Positions 7,978 to 17,182 of a stretch of DNA of 64,000 nt are shown in pieces. Position numbers and translations under genes: made by a program. Source of the stretch: an uncultured Prevotella sp. (GTDB taxonomy: Bacteria; Bacteroidota; Bacteroidia; Bacteroidales; Bacteroidaceae); NCBI GenBank assembly GCA_900557035.1, contig USRA01000003.1, forward strand, positions 1 to 64,000, given 5' to 3'. Below the pieces are notes generated by a model that worked only from the letters and a program-made list of their open reading frames with translations, did no database searches and had not been told where the DNA came from. Every line of letters begins with the position of its first letter. The stretch's first letter is position 1.

Positions 7978-10308
7978 ATGAGAAAACATTTTATCTATAC
8001 ATTATGGGGCATTTTTGCCACTTTTGTCGTGTCGGCTATGCTCGCCTTCTTTGCCATCTGGAACGGATGGATCGGTTACATGCCGGACATCGAGGATTTG
8101 CAGAATCCTATCAGCAGATTCGCCACTCAGGTGTATTCGTCTGATGGAAAGGTGCTGGGTACATGGAACCTGAACAAGGAGAATCGTATCGTGATACCTT
8201 ACAAGAAAATGTCACCTTATTTAATAAAGGCACTGGTTGCCACGGAGGATGAACGATTCTATGAGCATTCGGGCATCGACTTCCGTGCGCTCGGTCGTGC
8301 CATCGTGAAACGTGGACTCCTGGGACAGACCAATGCCGGTGGTGGATCTACCATCACCCAGCAGCTTGCCAAGCAGCTCTATTCAGAAAAGGCATCGAGT
8401 ACCTTGGAGCGACTGCTGCAGAAACCGATAGAGTGGGTCATCGCCATCAAGTTGGAGCGATACTATACCAAGCAGGAAATCCTGGCACTCTATCTCAACT
8501 ACTTCGACTTCCTGCACAATGCCGTGGGTATCAAGACGGCAGCGAATACCTATTTTAATAAGGAACCGAAGGATCTCACCCTCACCGAGGCGGCTACGCT
8601 CATCGGTCTCTGCAAGAACCCTTCGCTCTTCAACCCAGTGCGCTATCCGGAGCGTGCCCGCGACAGAAGAAACGTGGTGCTCTCGCAGATGGAGAAGGCG
8701 GGCTATCTGGATCATGCTGAATACAGCCAGTATTCGGCAGAACCGCTTACGCTCAACTTCCACCGTACCGACCATAAGGATGGTTCGGCTACCTACCTGC
8801 GTGAATATCTGCGCAAGTATCTGATGGCTACCCGTCCGGAAAGAAAGGATTATGCATCGTGGAACTATGCTCAGTTTGTTACCGATTCCATCCTCTGGAA
8901 TACCGATCCTCTGTATGGATGGTGCAACAAGAACTTCAAGAAGGATGGTTCTCCATATAATGTATATAGCGATGGTTTGAAGGTGTTTACCACCGTGGAC
9001 AGTCGCATGCAGCGATATGCAGAAGAGGCTGTGTATCAGCATGTGGCGCGCTATCTGCAGCCAGCCTTCAGCAAGGAGGTTTCACGTAAGCCAAGTTCGC
9101 CATACAGCGACAAGCTGACCCCTAAGCAGATCAAGGCTATCCTGAACCGCAGCGTCACCCAGTGCGAGCGCTACCAGCAGATGAAGGAAGCGGGATGCTC
9201 GGCAGAAGAGATTCACGATACCTTCCGCAAGAAGATTCCGATGACCGTGTTTACCTATCATGGCGACATCGATACACTGATGAGTCCGCTCGATTCCATC
9301 CGCTATTACAAGACCTTCCTGCGCAGCGGATTCATGAGCATGGATCCTAAGACTGGTGCCGTGAAGGCATACGTGGGTGGATTGGACTATACCCACTTCA
9401 TGTATGATATGGTAAGCCTGGGAAGAAGACAGGTGGGTTCTACCATCAAGCCATTCCTCTATAGTCTGGCGATGGAAAACGGTTTCTCGCCTTGCGATCT
9501 GGCGCCTAACCGTCAGCAGACCTATATAGTAGCTGGCAGACCATGGACGCCTAGAAATGCCAACCATTCGAGATACGGACAGATGGTTCCGCTGAGCTGG
9601 GGATTGGCACAGAGTAACAACTGGATCAGTGCCTATCTGATGAGTAAGCTGAATCCGGCGCAGTTTGTCCAGCTGCTGCATGACTATGGTATCAACAACC
9701 CGGATATTCACGCCTCTATGAGCTTGTGTCTCGGTCCGTGCGAGGTGAGCGTAAGCGAGATGGTGAGTGCCTATACAGCCTTTGCCAACCATGGTATCCG
9801 TACGGCTCCGATGTTTGTGAGCCGCATCGAGGACAACGAGGGTAACACCATTGCTACCTTCCAGCCACGAATGAACGAGGTGATCAGTGCCGACAATGCC
9901 ATGAAGATGCTCACCATGATGATGGGCGTAGTGGATAATGGTACGGCAGGAAGACTGCGCTACCGTTATAAGCTGGAGGGACAGATTGGTGCCAAGACGG
10001 GTACTACCAATAACAACAGCGACGGATGGTTCATCGGCTTTACTCCACAGCTGGTAAGTGGCTGCTGGGTAGGCGGTGAGGAGCGCGATATCCACTTCGA
10101 TTCCATGAATATGGGTCAGGGTGCTACCATGGCGCTGCCTATCTGGGCTATCTTCATGAAGAAGGTGTATGCCGATACCTCGCTGGGCTACAGTCCGGAG
10201 GTGAAGTTTGATATCCCTGCCGATTACAACCCATGCTATCATGTGGGCAGCGGTGGCGAGCAGGATGATTTCGAACAGGTAGATGCCATCGACGAAGTAT
10301 TCGAATAA
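7978..10308 (+). CDS. Bifunctional penicillin-binding protein 1A
   Basis: A 776-residue class A PBP that polymerises glycan strands and cross-links peptides in the periplasm. Features in order: cytosolic tail plus one membrane anchor (about 6-28); glycosyltransferase domain with catalytic [12 protein letters not shown] at 90-101 and [14 protein letters not shown] at 121-134; transpeptidase domain with the nucleophile motif STIK (Ser488), SNN at 546-548 and KTGT at 673-676. All catalytic residues are present. ATG 7978 is chosen because the -7 box lies between it and the earlier in-frame ATG. It is monocistronic, with a strong terminator 40 bp downstream. Confidence 0.95.
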   Translation: MRKHFIYTLWGIFATFVVSAMLAFFAIWNGWIGYMPDIEDLQNPISRFATQVYSSDGKVLGTWNLNKENRIVIPYKKMSPYLIKALVATEDERFYEHSGIDFRALGRAIVKRGLLGQTNAGGGSTITQQLAKQLYSEKASSTLERLLQKPIEWVIAIKLERYYTKQEILALYLNYFDFLHNAVGIKTAANTYFNKEPKDLTLTEAATLIGLCKNPSLFNPVRYPERARDRRNVVLSQMEKAGYLDHAEYSQYSAEPLTLNFHRTDHKDGSATYLREYLRKYLMATRPERKDYASWNYAQFVTDSILWNTDPLYGWCNKNFKKDGSPYNVYSDGLKVFTTVDSRMQRYAEEAVYQHVARYLQPAFSKEVSRKPSSPYSDKLTPKQIKAILNRSVTQCERYQQMKEAGCSAEEIHDTFRKKIPMTVFTYHGDIDTLMSPLDSIRYYKTFLRSGFMSMDPKTGAVKAYVGGLDYTHFMYDMVSLGRRQVGSTIKPFLYSLAMENGFSPCDLAPNRQQTYIVAGRPWTPRNANHSRYGQMVPLSWGLAQSNNWISAYLMSKLNPAQFVQLLHDYGINNPDIHASMSLCLGPCEVSVSEMVSAYTAFANHGIRTAPMFVSRIEDNEGNTIATFQPRMNEVISADNAMKMLTMMMGVVDNGTAGRLRYRYKLEGQIGAKTGTTNNNSDGWFIGFTPQLVSGCWVGGEERDIHFDSMNMGQGATMALPIWAIFMKKVYADTSLGYSPEVKFDIPADYNPCYHVGSGGEQDDFEQVDAIDEVFE

Positions 10309-10347
10309 TTCCTCGGGAAGTGCTCCTGATGCCGTCATCAAAAGGCT

Positions 10348-10404
10348 ATCCGCCATTTTTGCACTCATTTCTTTTAAATAGTGCAAAAATGGCGGATGTT
10401 TTTT
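10348..10404 (+). terminator. Terminator after PBP1A gene
   Basis: Perfect 17-bp stem ATCCGCCATTTTTGCAC (10348-10364) with GTGCAAAAATGGCGGAT (10381-10397), then GTTTTTT. Confidence 0.92.
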
Positions 10405-10433
10405 GCTTATCTCCATTATTTTTTGTATTTTTG
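10402..10433 (+). promoter_or_regulatory. pheT: Promoter of pheT
   Basis: -33 TTTG (10402-10405) and -7 TATTTTTG (10426-10433) with a 20-bp spacer. The -33 box reuses the T-run of the preceding terminator. Confidence 0.75.
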
Positions 10434-10524
10434 CAAAGTTTTAGGGCTCTTGTGCCACAAATGCGTGATGACGAGGAGGTTCCCAAACACTTGATAAAGA
10501 GAAAATAATAAAAAAAACATTATA

Positions 10525-12993
10525 ATGAACGTTTCATACAAATGGCTTAAAGAATACGTCGATTTCGACTTGACACCACAGGAGACTGCCGATGCGCTGA
10601 CCTCTTGCGGACTCGAAGTGGACGCTTTGGAGGAAGTACAGTCTATCAAGGGTGGACTGAAAGGTCTTTACGTAGGTAAAGTGTTGACATGCGAGGCGCA
10701 TCCTAACAGCGATCACCTCCACGTAACAACCGTTGACTTGGGCAAGGGCGAGCCACAGCAGATTGTCTGCGGTGCGCCTAACGTAGCTGCCGGTCAGAAG
10801 GTTATCGTCGCCGACCTGGGCTGTGTGCTCTACGACGGCGACCAGAGTTTTACCATCAAGAAGAGCAAGCTGCGCGGTGTAGAGAGCTTGGGTATGATCT
10901 GTGCCGAGGATGAGATTGGCGTGGGCACTGCTCACGATGGTATCATCGTGCTCCCAGAGGATGCTCCTGTGGGTCAGCCTGCTGCTGAGTACTATCACCT
11001 GGAGAGCGACTGGCTCATCGAGATTGATATCACAGCCAACCGTGCCGATGCACTCGGTCATTGGGGTGTGGCACGCGACCTCTATGCCTGGTTGAAGCAG
11101 AACGGTTATGAAACCAGCCTGCATCGTCCATCTTGCGATGAATTCGTAGTAGATAACGAGGAGCTTCCTATCGACGTAGAGATTGAGAATACCGAGGCTT
11201 GCAAGCGTTATGCCTGTGTAAGTATCACCGACTGCGAGGTGAAGGAAAGCCCTAAGTGGTTGCAGGACAAGTTGAACATCATCGGCTTGCGACCAATCAA
11301 CAATATCGTGGATATCACCAACTACATCATGATGGCATACGGTCAGCCATTGCACTGCTTTGATGCCGACATGGTTACCGGTCATAAGATTGTGGTTCGC
11401 ACCCAGCCAGAGGGCACCAAGTTCGTGACCCTGGATGGCGAGGAGCACACCCTGGGTGAGCACGACCTGAGCATCTGCAATGCCGAGGAGCCAATGTGTA
11501 TCGCCGGTATCTTCGGCGGTAAGGGTTCTGGTACTTACGAGACCACCAAGAGCGTGGTTCTGGAGAGTGCTTACTTCCACCCAACATGGATCCGCAAGAG
11601 CGCTCGCCGTCATGGTTTGAGCACAGATGCCAGCTACCGTTTTGAGCGTGGCGTAGATCCAAACGGACAGATTTATGCTTTGATGCAGGCAGCCATCCTC
11701 TGCAAGCAGTTGGCTGGCGGCAAGGTTTCCATGCAGATCAAGGATGTATATCCAGAGCCAATGCAGGATTTCCCAGTTCGCCTGAACTATGAGTATGCTC
11801 ACCGTCTCATCGGTAAGGAGATTGGTGCTGAGACCATCAAGAGCATCGCTACATCTCTCGAAATGAAGATTGTGAAGGAGGATGCTGAGGGTATCGACCT
11901 GCTGGTTCCTGCTTATCGTGTGGATGTTCAGCGTCCTTGCGATGTGGTAGAGGATATCCTCCGTATCTACGGATATAATAATGTGGAGATTCCAACCCAG
12001 TTGAAGAGTTCTTTGACAGTTCAGGGCGATGAGGACAAGGCTTATCACAGCCAGAACCTCGTGGCAGAGCAGTTGGTAGGTGAGGGCTTCATGGAGATTC
12101 TCAACAACTCTCTGAGCAAGTCAAGCTACTATACAGACCTGGAGCTGAACAAGTATCCTGAGGAGACAACCGTGAAGGTGATGAACCCATTGAGTGCTGA
12201 TCTCGGCGTGATGCGTCAGACCATGCTCTTCGGCGGTTTGGAGAGCGTAGCCCGCAACATCAACCACAAGAGCCAGAACCTGAAGTTCTTCGAGGTGGGT
12301 AACACCTATATATATAATAAGGAGAAGTGGAGCGAGGAGAGTCCTATCAAGGCTTACTCTCAGGAGGCTCACATGTCACTCTTCATCACCGGTAAGCGAG
12401 TAGAGGGCAGTTGGGCTCATGCCGATGAGCAGAGCAGCATCTACGAGTTGAAGGCTGTGGTAGAGAATATCCTCCGCCGTGTGGGTATGCCACAGAACAA
12501 CCTCGTTATCAAGCACAGCGACAACAACATCTTTGCCAAGGGCGTGAACTATGAGACCCGTGCCGGCAAGGTATTGGTAGAGATGGGTATCCTGAGCAAC
12601 AAGCTGAAGAAGGCATTCGATATTGATCAGGATGTATTCTATGCCGATGTTCACTGGGATAATCTGGTGAAGACCGTGAAGAAGGTGAACCTTACTTACA
12701 CAGATATCAGCAAGTATCCATCTGTGAGCCGCGACCTTGCATTGCTCGTTGACAAGAACGTAGAGTTTGCACAGATTGAGCAGATTGCCCATCAGACAGA
12801 GAAGAAGCTCCTGAAGAGCGTGGTACTCTTCGACGTTTATGAGGGTAAGAACCTGCCAGAGGGCAAGAAGAGCTATGCCGTAAACTTCATCCTGCAGGAT
12901 GAGGAGAAGACATTGAATGACAAGCAGATTGATGCCATCATGAAGAAGCTCATTGCCAACCTCACAGGCAAGCTCAACGCAGAATTGAGATAA
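10525..12993 (+). CDS. pheT: Phenylalanine--tRNA ligase beta subunit
   Basis: An 822-residue beta subunit of the alpha2beta2 PheRS that charges tRNA-Phe. In order: N-terminal B1 (MNVSYKWLKEYVD); tRNA-binding OB domain about 40-155 (GKVLTCEAHPNSDHLHV); B3/B4 editing region (RPINNIVDITNYIMMAYGQPLHCFD); B5; the catalytic-like core; and a C-terminal anticodon-binding FDX-ACB domain (YPSVSRDLALLVDKNV to the end). Full length, no interruption. pheS is not adjacent, as is common in Bacteroidales. yebC follows 41 bp later. Confidence 0.96.
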   Translation: MNVSYKWLKEYVDFDLTPQETADALTSCGLEVDALEEVQSIKGGLKGLYVGKVLTCEAHPNSDHLHVTTVDLGKGEPQQIVCGAPNVAAGQKVIVADLGCVLYDGDQSFTIKKSKLRGVESLGMICAEDEIGVGTAHDGIIVLPEDAPVGQPAAEYYHLESDWLIEIDITANRADALGHWGVARDLYAWLKQNGYETSLHRPSCDEFVVDNEELPIDVEIENTEACKRYACVSITDCEVKESPKWLQDKLNIIGLRPINNIVDITNYIMMAYGQPLHCFDADMVTGHKIVVRTQPEGTKFVTLDGEEHTLGEHDLSICNAEEPMCIAGIFGGKGSGTYETTKSVVLESAYFHPTWIRKSARRHGLSTDASYRFERGVDPNGQIYALMQAAILCKQLAGGKVSMQIKDVYPEPMQDFPVRLNYEYAHRLIGKEIGAETIKSIATSLEMKIVKEDAEGIDLLVPAYRVDVQRPCDVVEDILRIYGYNNVEIPTQLKSSLTVQGDEDKAYHSQNLVAEQLVGEGFMEILNNSLSKSSYYTDLELNKYPEETTVKVMNPLSADLGVMRQTMLFGGLESVARNINHKSQNLKFFEVGNTYIYNKEKWSEESPIKAYSQEAHMSLFITGKRVEGSWAHADEQSSIYELKAVVENILRRVGMPQNNLVIKHSDNNIFAKGVNYETRAGKVLVEMGILSNKLKKAFDIDQDVFYADVHWDNLVKTVKKVNLTYTDISKYPSVSRDLALLVDKNVEFAQIEQIAHQTEKKLLKSVVLFDVYEGKNLPEGKKSYAVNFILQDEEKTLNDKQIDAIMKKLIANLTGKLNAELR

Positions 12994-13034
12994 TATTATA
13001 AACAAAAACGATAAACATTTAAAATTTTATTCCA

Positions 13035-13778
13035 ATGGGAAGAGCATTTGAATATCGTAAAGCTACAAAGCTGAAAAGATGGGGCCACATGGCCAAGACA
13101 TTTACTAAGTTGGGTAAGCAGATTGCTATTGCTGTGAAGGCAGGCGGTCCAGAACCAGAGAACAACCCAACCTTGCGTGCTATCATCGCTAACTGTAAGC
13201 GTGAGAACATGCCTAAGGATAACATCGCTCGTGCCATCAAGAACGCTTGTGGCAAGGATACCAGCGATTACAAGGAGGTGACATACGAGGGATATGGCCC
13301 TCACGGAGTGGCTGTCTTCGTTGATACATTGACAGATAACACAACTCGTACAGTGGCTGACGTTCGTTCTATCTTCAACAAGTTCAGCGGTAACTTGGGT
13401 ACAACAGGTTCTTTGTCTTTCCTCTTCGACCACAAGGCAGTGTTTACATTCAAGAAGAAGGAAGGCCTGGATATGGACGAGATGATTCTCGACCTGATTG
13501 ACTACGGTGTAGAGGACGAGTTCGATGAGGACGAGGAGAACAATGAAATTACTATCTACGGTGCTCCTACAAGCTTCGGCGAGATTCAGAAGCACCTGGA
13601 GGCTGAGGGCTTCGAGGTAACTGGTGCTGAATTCACCTACATTCCTAACGATTTGAAGGAGGTTACTGCCGAGGAGCGCGAGACTATCGACAAGATGGTT
13701 GAGAAGTTGGAGGAGTTTGACGATGTTCAGACTGTTTACACCAACATGAAGCCAGAAATTCCTGCAGACGCAGAATAA
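13035..13778 (+). CDS. YebC/PmpR-family protein
   Basis: A 247-residue protein beginning MGRAFEYRKATKLKRWGHMAKTF and carrying the conserved PDNNPTLRAII-type stretch (PEPENNPTLRAIIANCKREN) and GYGPHGVAV. These are diagnostic of the YebC/PmpR family, described both as DNA-binding regulators and as ribosome-associated factors that relieve stalling. An acidic C-terminal third (EDEFDEDEENNEITIYG) is usual. It follows pheT by 41 bp, and its stop overlaps the ATG of the TSCPD gene, so the three are probably one operon. Confidence 0.92.
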   Translation: MGRAFEYRKATKLKRWGHMAKTFTKLGKQIAIAVKAGGPEPENNPTLRAIIANCKRENMPKDNIARAIKNACGKDTSDYKEVTYEGYGPHGVAVFVDTLTDNTTRTVADVRSIFNKFSGNLGTTGSLSFLFDHKAVFTFKKKEGLDMDEMILDLIDYGVEDEFDEDEENNEITIYGAPTSFGEIQKHLEAEGFEVTGAEFTYIPNDLKEVTAEERETIDKMVEKLEEFDDVQTVYTNMKPEIPADAE

Positions 13779-14059
13779 TGATGTTGCAGCAGGAGAAACA
13801 GAATAAGTTGACCAAGGTTACTTATCAGACTCATGGTACCTGCTCTAAGTACATCTGTATCAGTGTTGATGAGGATGGAAAAGTGCAGGATACCCAGTTT
13901 ATCGGCGGTTGCGATGGCAACACCAAGGGCATTTGTGCCTTGATTCAGGGTATGAAGGCAAAGGAAGTCATTGCCCGACTGAAGGGTATCACTTGTGGCA
14001 ACAAGCCTACAAGCTGTCCAGACCAGCTGGCTACAGCCTTGCAGGAAATGGGATATTAA
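13778..14059 (+). CDS. TSCPD-domain protein (TIGR03905 type)
   Basis: A 93-residue protein with the family signature TSCPDQLATAL near the C-terminus and conserved cysteines in GTCSKYI, GGCDGNTKGIC and ITCGNK. Related TSCPD domains occur at the C-terminus of class II ribonucleotide reductases; the free-standing form has no proven role, and the cysteines suggest metal or redox chemistry. The start ATG overlaps the yebC stop by one base (TAATG); a second ATG follows at once. Confidence 0.85.
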   Translation: MMLQQEKQNKLTKVTYQTHGTCSKYICISVDEDGKVQDTQFIGGCDGNTKGICALIQGMKAKEVIARLKGITCGNKPTSCPDQLATALQEMGY

Positions 14060-14065
14060 AACAAT

Positions 14066-14142
14066 AAATCCGCAGAACTTAACGGATGATACGGAAAGAT
14101 GATGATTCCGTTGATTCTCGTTTAAGTTCTGCGGATTTTTCG
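14066..14142 (+). terminator. Terminator of the pheT-yebC-TSCPD unit
   Basis: Outer stem AAATCCGCAGAACTTAA (14066-14082) with TTAAGTTCTGCGGATTT (14122-14138) and a T-run after it. A shorter inner pairing (ACGGA/TCCGT) lies in the loop. Confidence 0.85.
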
Positions 14143-14201
14143 TTTCACCGCTTTACGACAGCGTATTTCGCTTCATCGCTTATCAGCAGTTTCTAATCCT
14201 T

Positions 14202-14588
14202 CTAATATTTGAAGACGTCATCCAGCAGAACCTCCTTCGGATTCTTGGCTGAATAATAAACGAAGCGGAAGGTGAAGTGGGCATCCTTGTAAACCTTCAG
14301 ACCGGGGTTGTTGTCCAATGCCTCTTTCTGAAGTTTGTGGAGCTTATCCTTGTTGGCATCAATCGCCTTCTTGTTGTCCGCTTTGTTGCGAAGAGTCATG
14401 TAATAAGAGAATACGCGGGTGTTCTTGTCAAACACGGCGCTGTCTGTTCTGCTGTCGTTTACGTATGGGGTAGGGCAGTATTTCTCTGTGTATTCCTTAG
14501 CCTCACGAACCGCCTTATCTTCCAGACTTTCAGTGCAAGATACGACCAAACTAGCTAAAAATATGCTATAAATTACTTTTTTCATCAT
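14202..14588 (-). CDS. Small lipoprotein, unknown function
   Basis: About 129 residues from ATG 14588 (MMKKVIYSIFLASLVVSC), a lipoprotein signal peptide with lipobox LVVSC. The mature part is charged and helical, with AKEYTEKYCPTPYVNDSRTDS and a C-terminal HFTFRFVYYSAKNP segment. I do not recognise the family. An in-frame extension to 14693 is rejected because it runs through the -7 box at 14607-14614 and into lepA's 5' end. The gene is transcribed divergently from lepA. Confidence 0.65.
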   Translation of the reverse strand: MMKKVIYSIFLASLVVSCTESLEDKAVREAKEYTEKYCPTPYVNDSRTDSAVFDKNTRVFSYYMTLRNKADNKKAIDANKDKLHKLQKEALDNNPGLKVYKDAHFTFRFVYYSAKNPKEVLLDDVFKY

Positions 14589-14602
14589 TATTATATAAAT
14601 TT

Positions 14603-14635
14603 TTTGCAAAGATACGAAAAAAAATACTATCTTTG
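14603..14635. promoter_or_regulatory. Overlapping divergent promoters (lipoprotein gene / lepA)
   Basis: Plus strand: TTTG 14603-14606, 21-bp spacer, TATCTTTG 14628-14635, for lepA. Minus strand: TATCTTTG at 14614-14607, 19 bp before the lipoprotein ATG. The minus -7 box lies inside the lepA spacer, so the two promoters should compete. Confidence 0.7.
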
Positions 14636-14658
14636 CACTCCAAAGAGAGAAAAATTGT

Positions 14659-16452
14659 ATGGAGAATATAAATAAGATAAGAAATTTCTGCATTATTGCA
14701 CATATTGACCATGGTAAAAGTACCTTGGCAGACCGATTGTTAGAGAAAACTCAGACCATCAAGATTACTGAGGGTCAGATGCTTGATGATATGGATCTGG
14801 AGAGGGAGCGTGGTATCACCATCAAGAGCCATGCCATTCAGATGGAATACAAGGCAAAGGATGGAGACACTTACATCCTCAACCTCATCGATACTCCGGG
14901 ACACGTCGATTTCTCTTATGAGGTTTCTCGTTCCATCGCAGCGTGCGAGGGAGCGCTCTTGGTGGTTGATGCCACCCAGGGTGTTCAGGCACAGACCATC
15001 TCTAACCTCTATATGGCTATTGAGCATGACCTGGAGATTATTCCGGTCATCAACAAGATAGATATGCCTTCGGCTATGCCGGAGGAAGTGGAAGATGAGA
15101 TTGTGGATCTCATCGGTTGCAAGCACGAGGATATCCTCCGTGCATCCGGTAAGACCGGCGAGGGCGTTGAGGATGTACTGGAGGCGGTGGTGAACCGTGT
15201 TCCGGCTCCTAAGGGAGATGACAAGGCACCACTCCAGGCTTTGATCTTCGACTCTGTATTCAATTCATTCCGTGGTATCATCGCCTACTTCAAGATAGAG
15301 AACGGTGTGATCCGCAAGGGCGACAAGGTGAAGTTCTTCAACACCGGAATGGAATATGATGCAGATGAGATTGGTGTACTGAAGATGGATATGATTCCCC
15401 GCAAGGAATTGGGTGCCGGTGAGGTAGGTTACATCATCTCGGGTATCAAGAATGCTACCGAGGTAAAGGTGGGTGATACCATTACCCACATCGCACGTCC
15501 TTGTGAAAAGGCGATTGCAGGATTCCAGGAAGTGAAGCCTATGGTCTTTGCCGGCGTTTATCCTATCGATCCTAGCGATTACGAGAATCTGCGTGCCTCA
15601 TTGGAGAAGCTGCAGCTCAACGATGCTTCGCTTACCTTCTCGCCTGAGAGTTCGGTGGCACTGGGCTTCGGTTTCCGATGCGGATTCCTCGGATTGCTCC
15701 ACATGGAGATTGTACAGGAGCGTCTGGACCGTGAGTTCAATATGGATGTCATCACCACCGTTCCTAACGTATCCTATATGGTATATGACAAGCAAGGTGG
15801 TGAGAAAGAGGTACATAACCCATCGGGACTGCCTGATCCAACGCTGATCGACCATATCGAGGAGCCATATATCCGAGCTACCATCATTACAGCTACCAGT
15901 TATATCGGTCCTATCATGAAGCTCTGTCTCGACAAGCGTGGAGAGCTTATCAATCAGGAATACGTGAGTGGTAACCGTGTGGAGCTGCATTTCATGCTGC
16001 CATTGGGCGAGATTGTAATCGATTTCTACGATAAGCTGAAGAGTATTTCCAAGGGATATGCTTCTTTCGACTATCATATCGATTCCTTCCGTCATTCCGA
16101 CCTGGTGAAGCTGGATATCCTCTTGAACGGAGAGCCTGTGGATGCCTTGAGTACTTTGACCCATCGCGACAACTCTGTGAGCTTCGGCCGCAGAATGTGC
16201 GAGAAGCTGAAGGATCTGATTCCACGTCAGCAGTTTGATATTGCCATTCAGGCTGCTATCGGTGCGAAAATCGTAGCCCGTGAAACTGTGAAGCAGGTGC
16301 GCAAGGATGTTACTGCCAAGTGTTATGGTGGTGACGTGAGCCGTAAGCGTAAGTTGCTGGAGAAGCAGAAGAAGGGTAAGAAACGTATGAAGCAGATTGG
16401 TAACGTAGAGGTGCCACAGAAGGCATTCCTTGCGGTGCTGAAGCTTGACTAA
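14659..16452 (+). CDS. lepA: Elongation factor 4 (LepA)
   Basis: A 597-residue translational GTPase. G1 is [15 protein letters not shown]3 [12 protein letters not shown] and G4 NKID. The C-terminal LepA-specific domain is present (basic tail with [21 protein letters not shown]). It acts at the ribosome and has been linked to back-translocation and 30S maturation. Full length, with its own promoter. A Crp/Fnr gene follows 45 bp later. Confidence 0.96.
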   Translation: MENINKIRNFCIIAHIDHGKSTLADRLLEKTQTIKITEGQMLDDMDLERERGITIKSHAIQMEYKAKDGDTYILNLIDTPGHVDFSYEVSRSIAACEGALLVVDATQGVQAQTISNLYMAIEHDLEIIPVINKIDMPSAMPEEVEDEIVDLIGCKHEDILRASGKTGEGVEDVLEAVVNRVPAPKGDDKAPLQALIFDSVFNSFRGIIAYFKIENGVIRKGDKVKFFNTGMEYDADEIGVLKMDMIPRKELGAGEVGYIISGIKNATEVKVGDTITHIARPCEKAIAGFQEVKPMVFAGVYPIDPSDYENLRASLEKLQLNDASLTFSPESSVALGFGFRCGFLGLLHMEIVQERLDREFNMDVITTVPNVSYMVYDKQGGEKEVHNPSGLPDPTLIDHIEEPYIRATIITATSYIGPIMKLCLDKRGELINQEYVSGNRVELHFMLPLGEIVIDFYDKLKSISKGYASFDYHIDSFRHSDLVKLDILLNGEPVDALSTLTHRDNSVSFGRRMCEKLKDLIPRQQFDIAIQAAIGAKIVARETVKQVRKDVTAKCYGGDVSRKRKLLEKQKKGKKRMKQIGNVEVPQKAFLAVLKLD

Positions 16453-16497
16453 GAGATTCGACGATATAAATTTTAATAACTAGGAGGAACTTGAATT

Positions 16498-17097
16498 ATG
16501 AGTGATTTTAAGGTTATCACCCCTAAACGCGACATAGCCAGAGAGCTTGCCCGTAGGTATAGTACGATGACTCATGACGAGTTGGATGTACTGGAATCTA
16601 TCCTGGAACCCATCAAGTATGGCAAGGGCGAAAAGATTCTGGTAGAGGGTGAAGTGTGCAGAAACATTTCTTATATCGAGAAGGGATTGGTACGCCAGTT
16701 CTATACCAAGTATGATAAGGAGGTAACAGAACACTTAGGTGTTGACCATTCTATCTTCATGTGTATTGAGAGTCTGTTCCGAGAAACCCCTTCTTACCTC
16801 CAGGTTGAGGCTTTGGAGCCTACCTTGGTGTATGCTTTGCCGAAGGCGAAGCTTGAGGCGGCTGCCATAAGAAATGTAAACATCCAGATGCTTTACCGTA
16901 AGATTCTGGAAGAGAGTTTGATTCAGTCGCAGGTACATGCCGACCTGATGCGATTCGAAACTGCGCCTAATAAGTATAAGCGTTTGTGCGAGATGAATCC
17001 GCAGGTGGTGCTCCGTGCGCCGCTTACGTATATCGCAAACTATCTGCAGATGACGCCTGAGACTTTGTCTCGCATCCGATCAAACACTTTGATGTAA
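16498..17097 (+). CDS. Crp/Fnr-family transcriptional regulator
   Basis: A 199-residue protein with an N-terminal cyclic-nucleotide-binding-like beta-roll (KYGKGEKILVEGEVCRNISYIEKGLV...) and a C-terminal winged helix ending LTYIANYLQMTPETLSRIR, a standard Crp recognition helix. No Fe-S cysteines of the FNR type are evident; the effector is unknown. It is preceded by a strong Shine-Dalgarno TAGGAGGAAC about 9 bp before ATG, which is rare among the genes here. It lies 45 bp after lepA, possibly cotranscribed. Confidence 0.85.
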   Translation: MSDFKVITPKRDIARELARRYSTMTHDELDVLESILEPIKYGKGEKILVEGEVCRNISYIEKGLVRQFYTKYDKEVTEHLGVDHSIFMCIESLFRETPSYLQVEALEPTLVYALPKAKLEAAAIRNVNIQMLYRKILEESLIQSQVHADLMRFETAPNKYKRLCEMNPQVVLRAPLTYIANYLQMTPETLSRIRSNTLM

Positions 17098-17107
17098 TGA
17101 TTATCAT

Positions 17108-17155
17108 AAAAAAATGGTGTAACTTCTTTTTTTGAAGCTACACCATTTTTTTTGT
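17108..17155. terminator. Bidirectional terminator
   Basis: AATGGTGTAACTTC paired with GAAGCTACACCATT (one mismatch), flanked by an A-run and a T-run. It serves both the Crp/Fnr gene and the convergent ligase gene. Confidence 0.85.
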
Positions 17156-17182
17156 ATTTGTATTTCTTTTATTCAAGTTCAG

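Noticed and set aside
10320-10508. 62-codon ORF between PBP1A and pheT
   Set aside because: Consists of the terminator and the pheT promoter region; no protein-like character.
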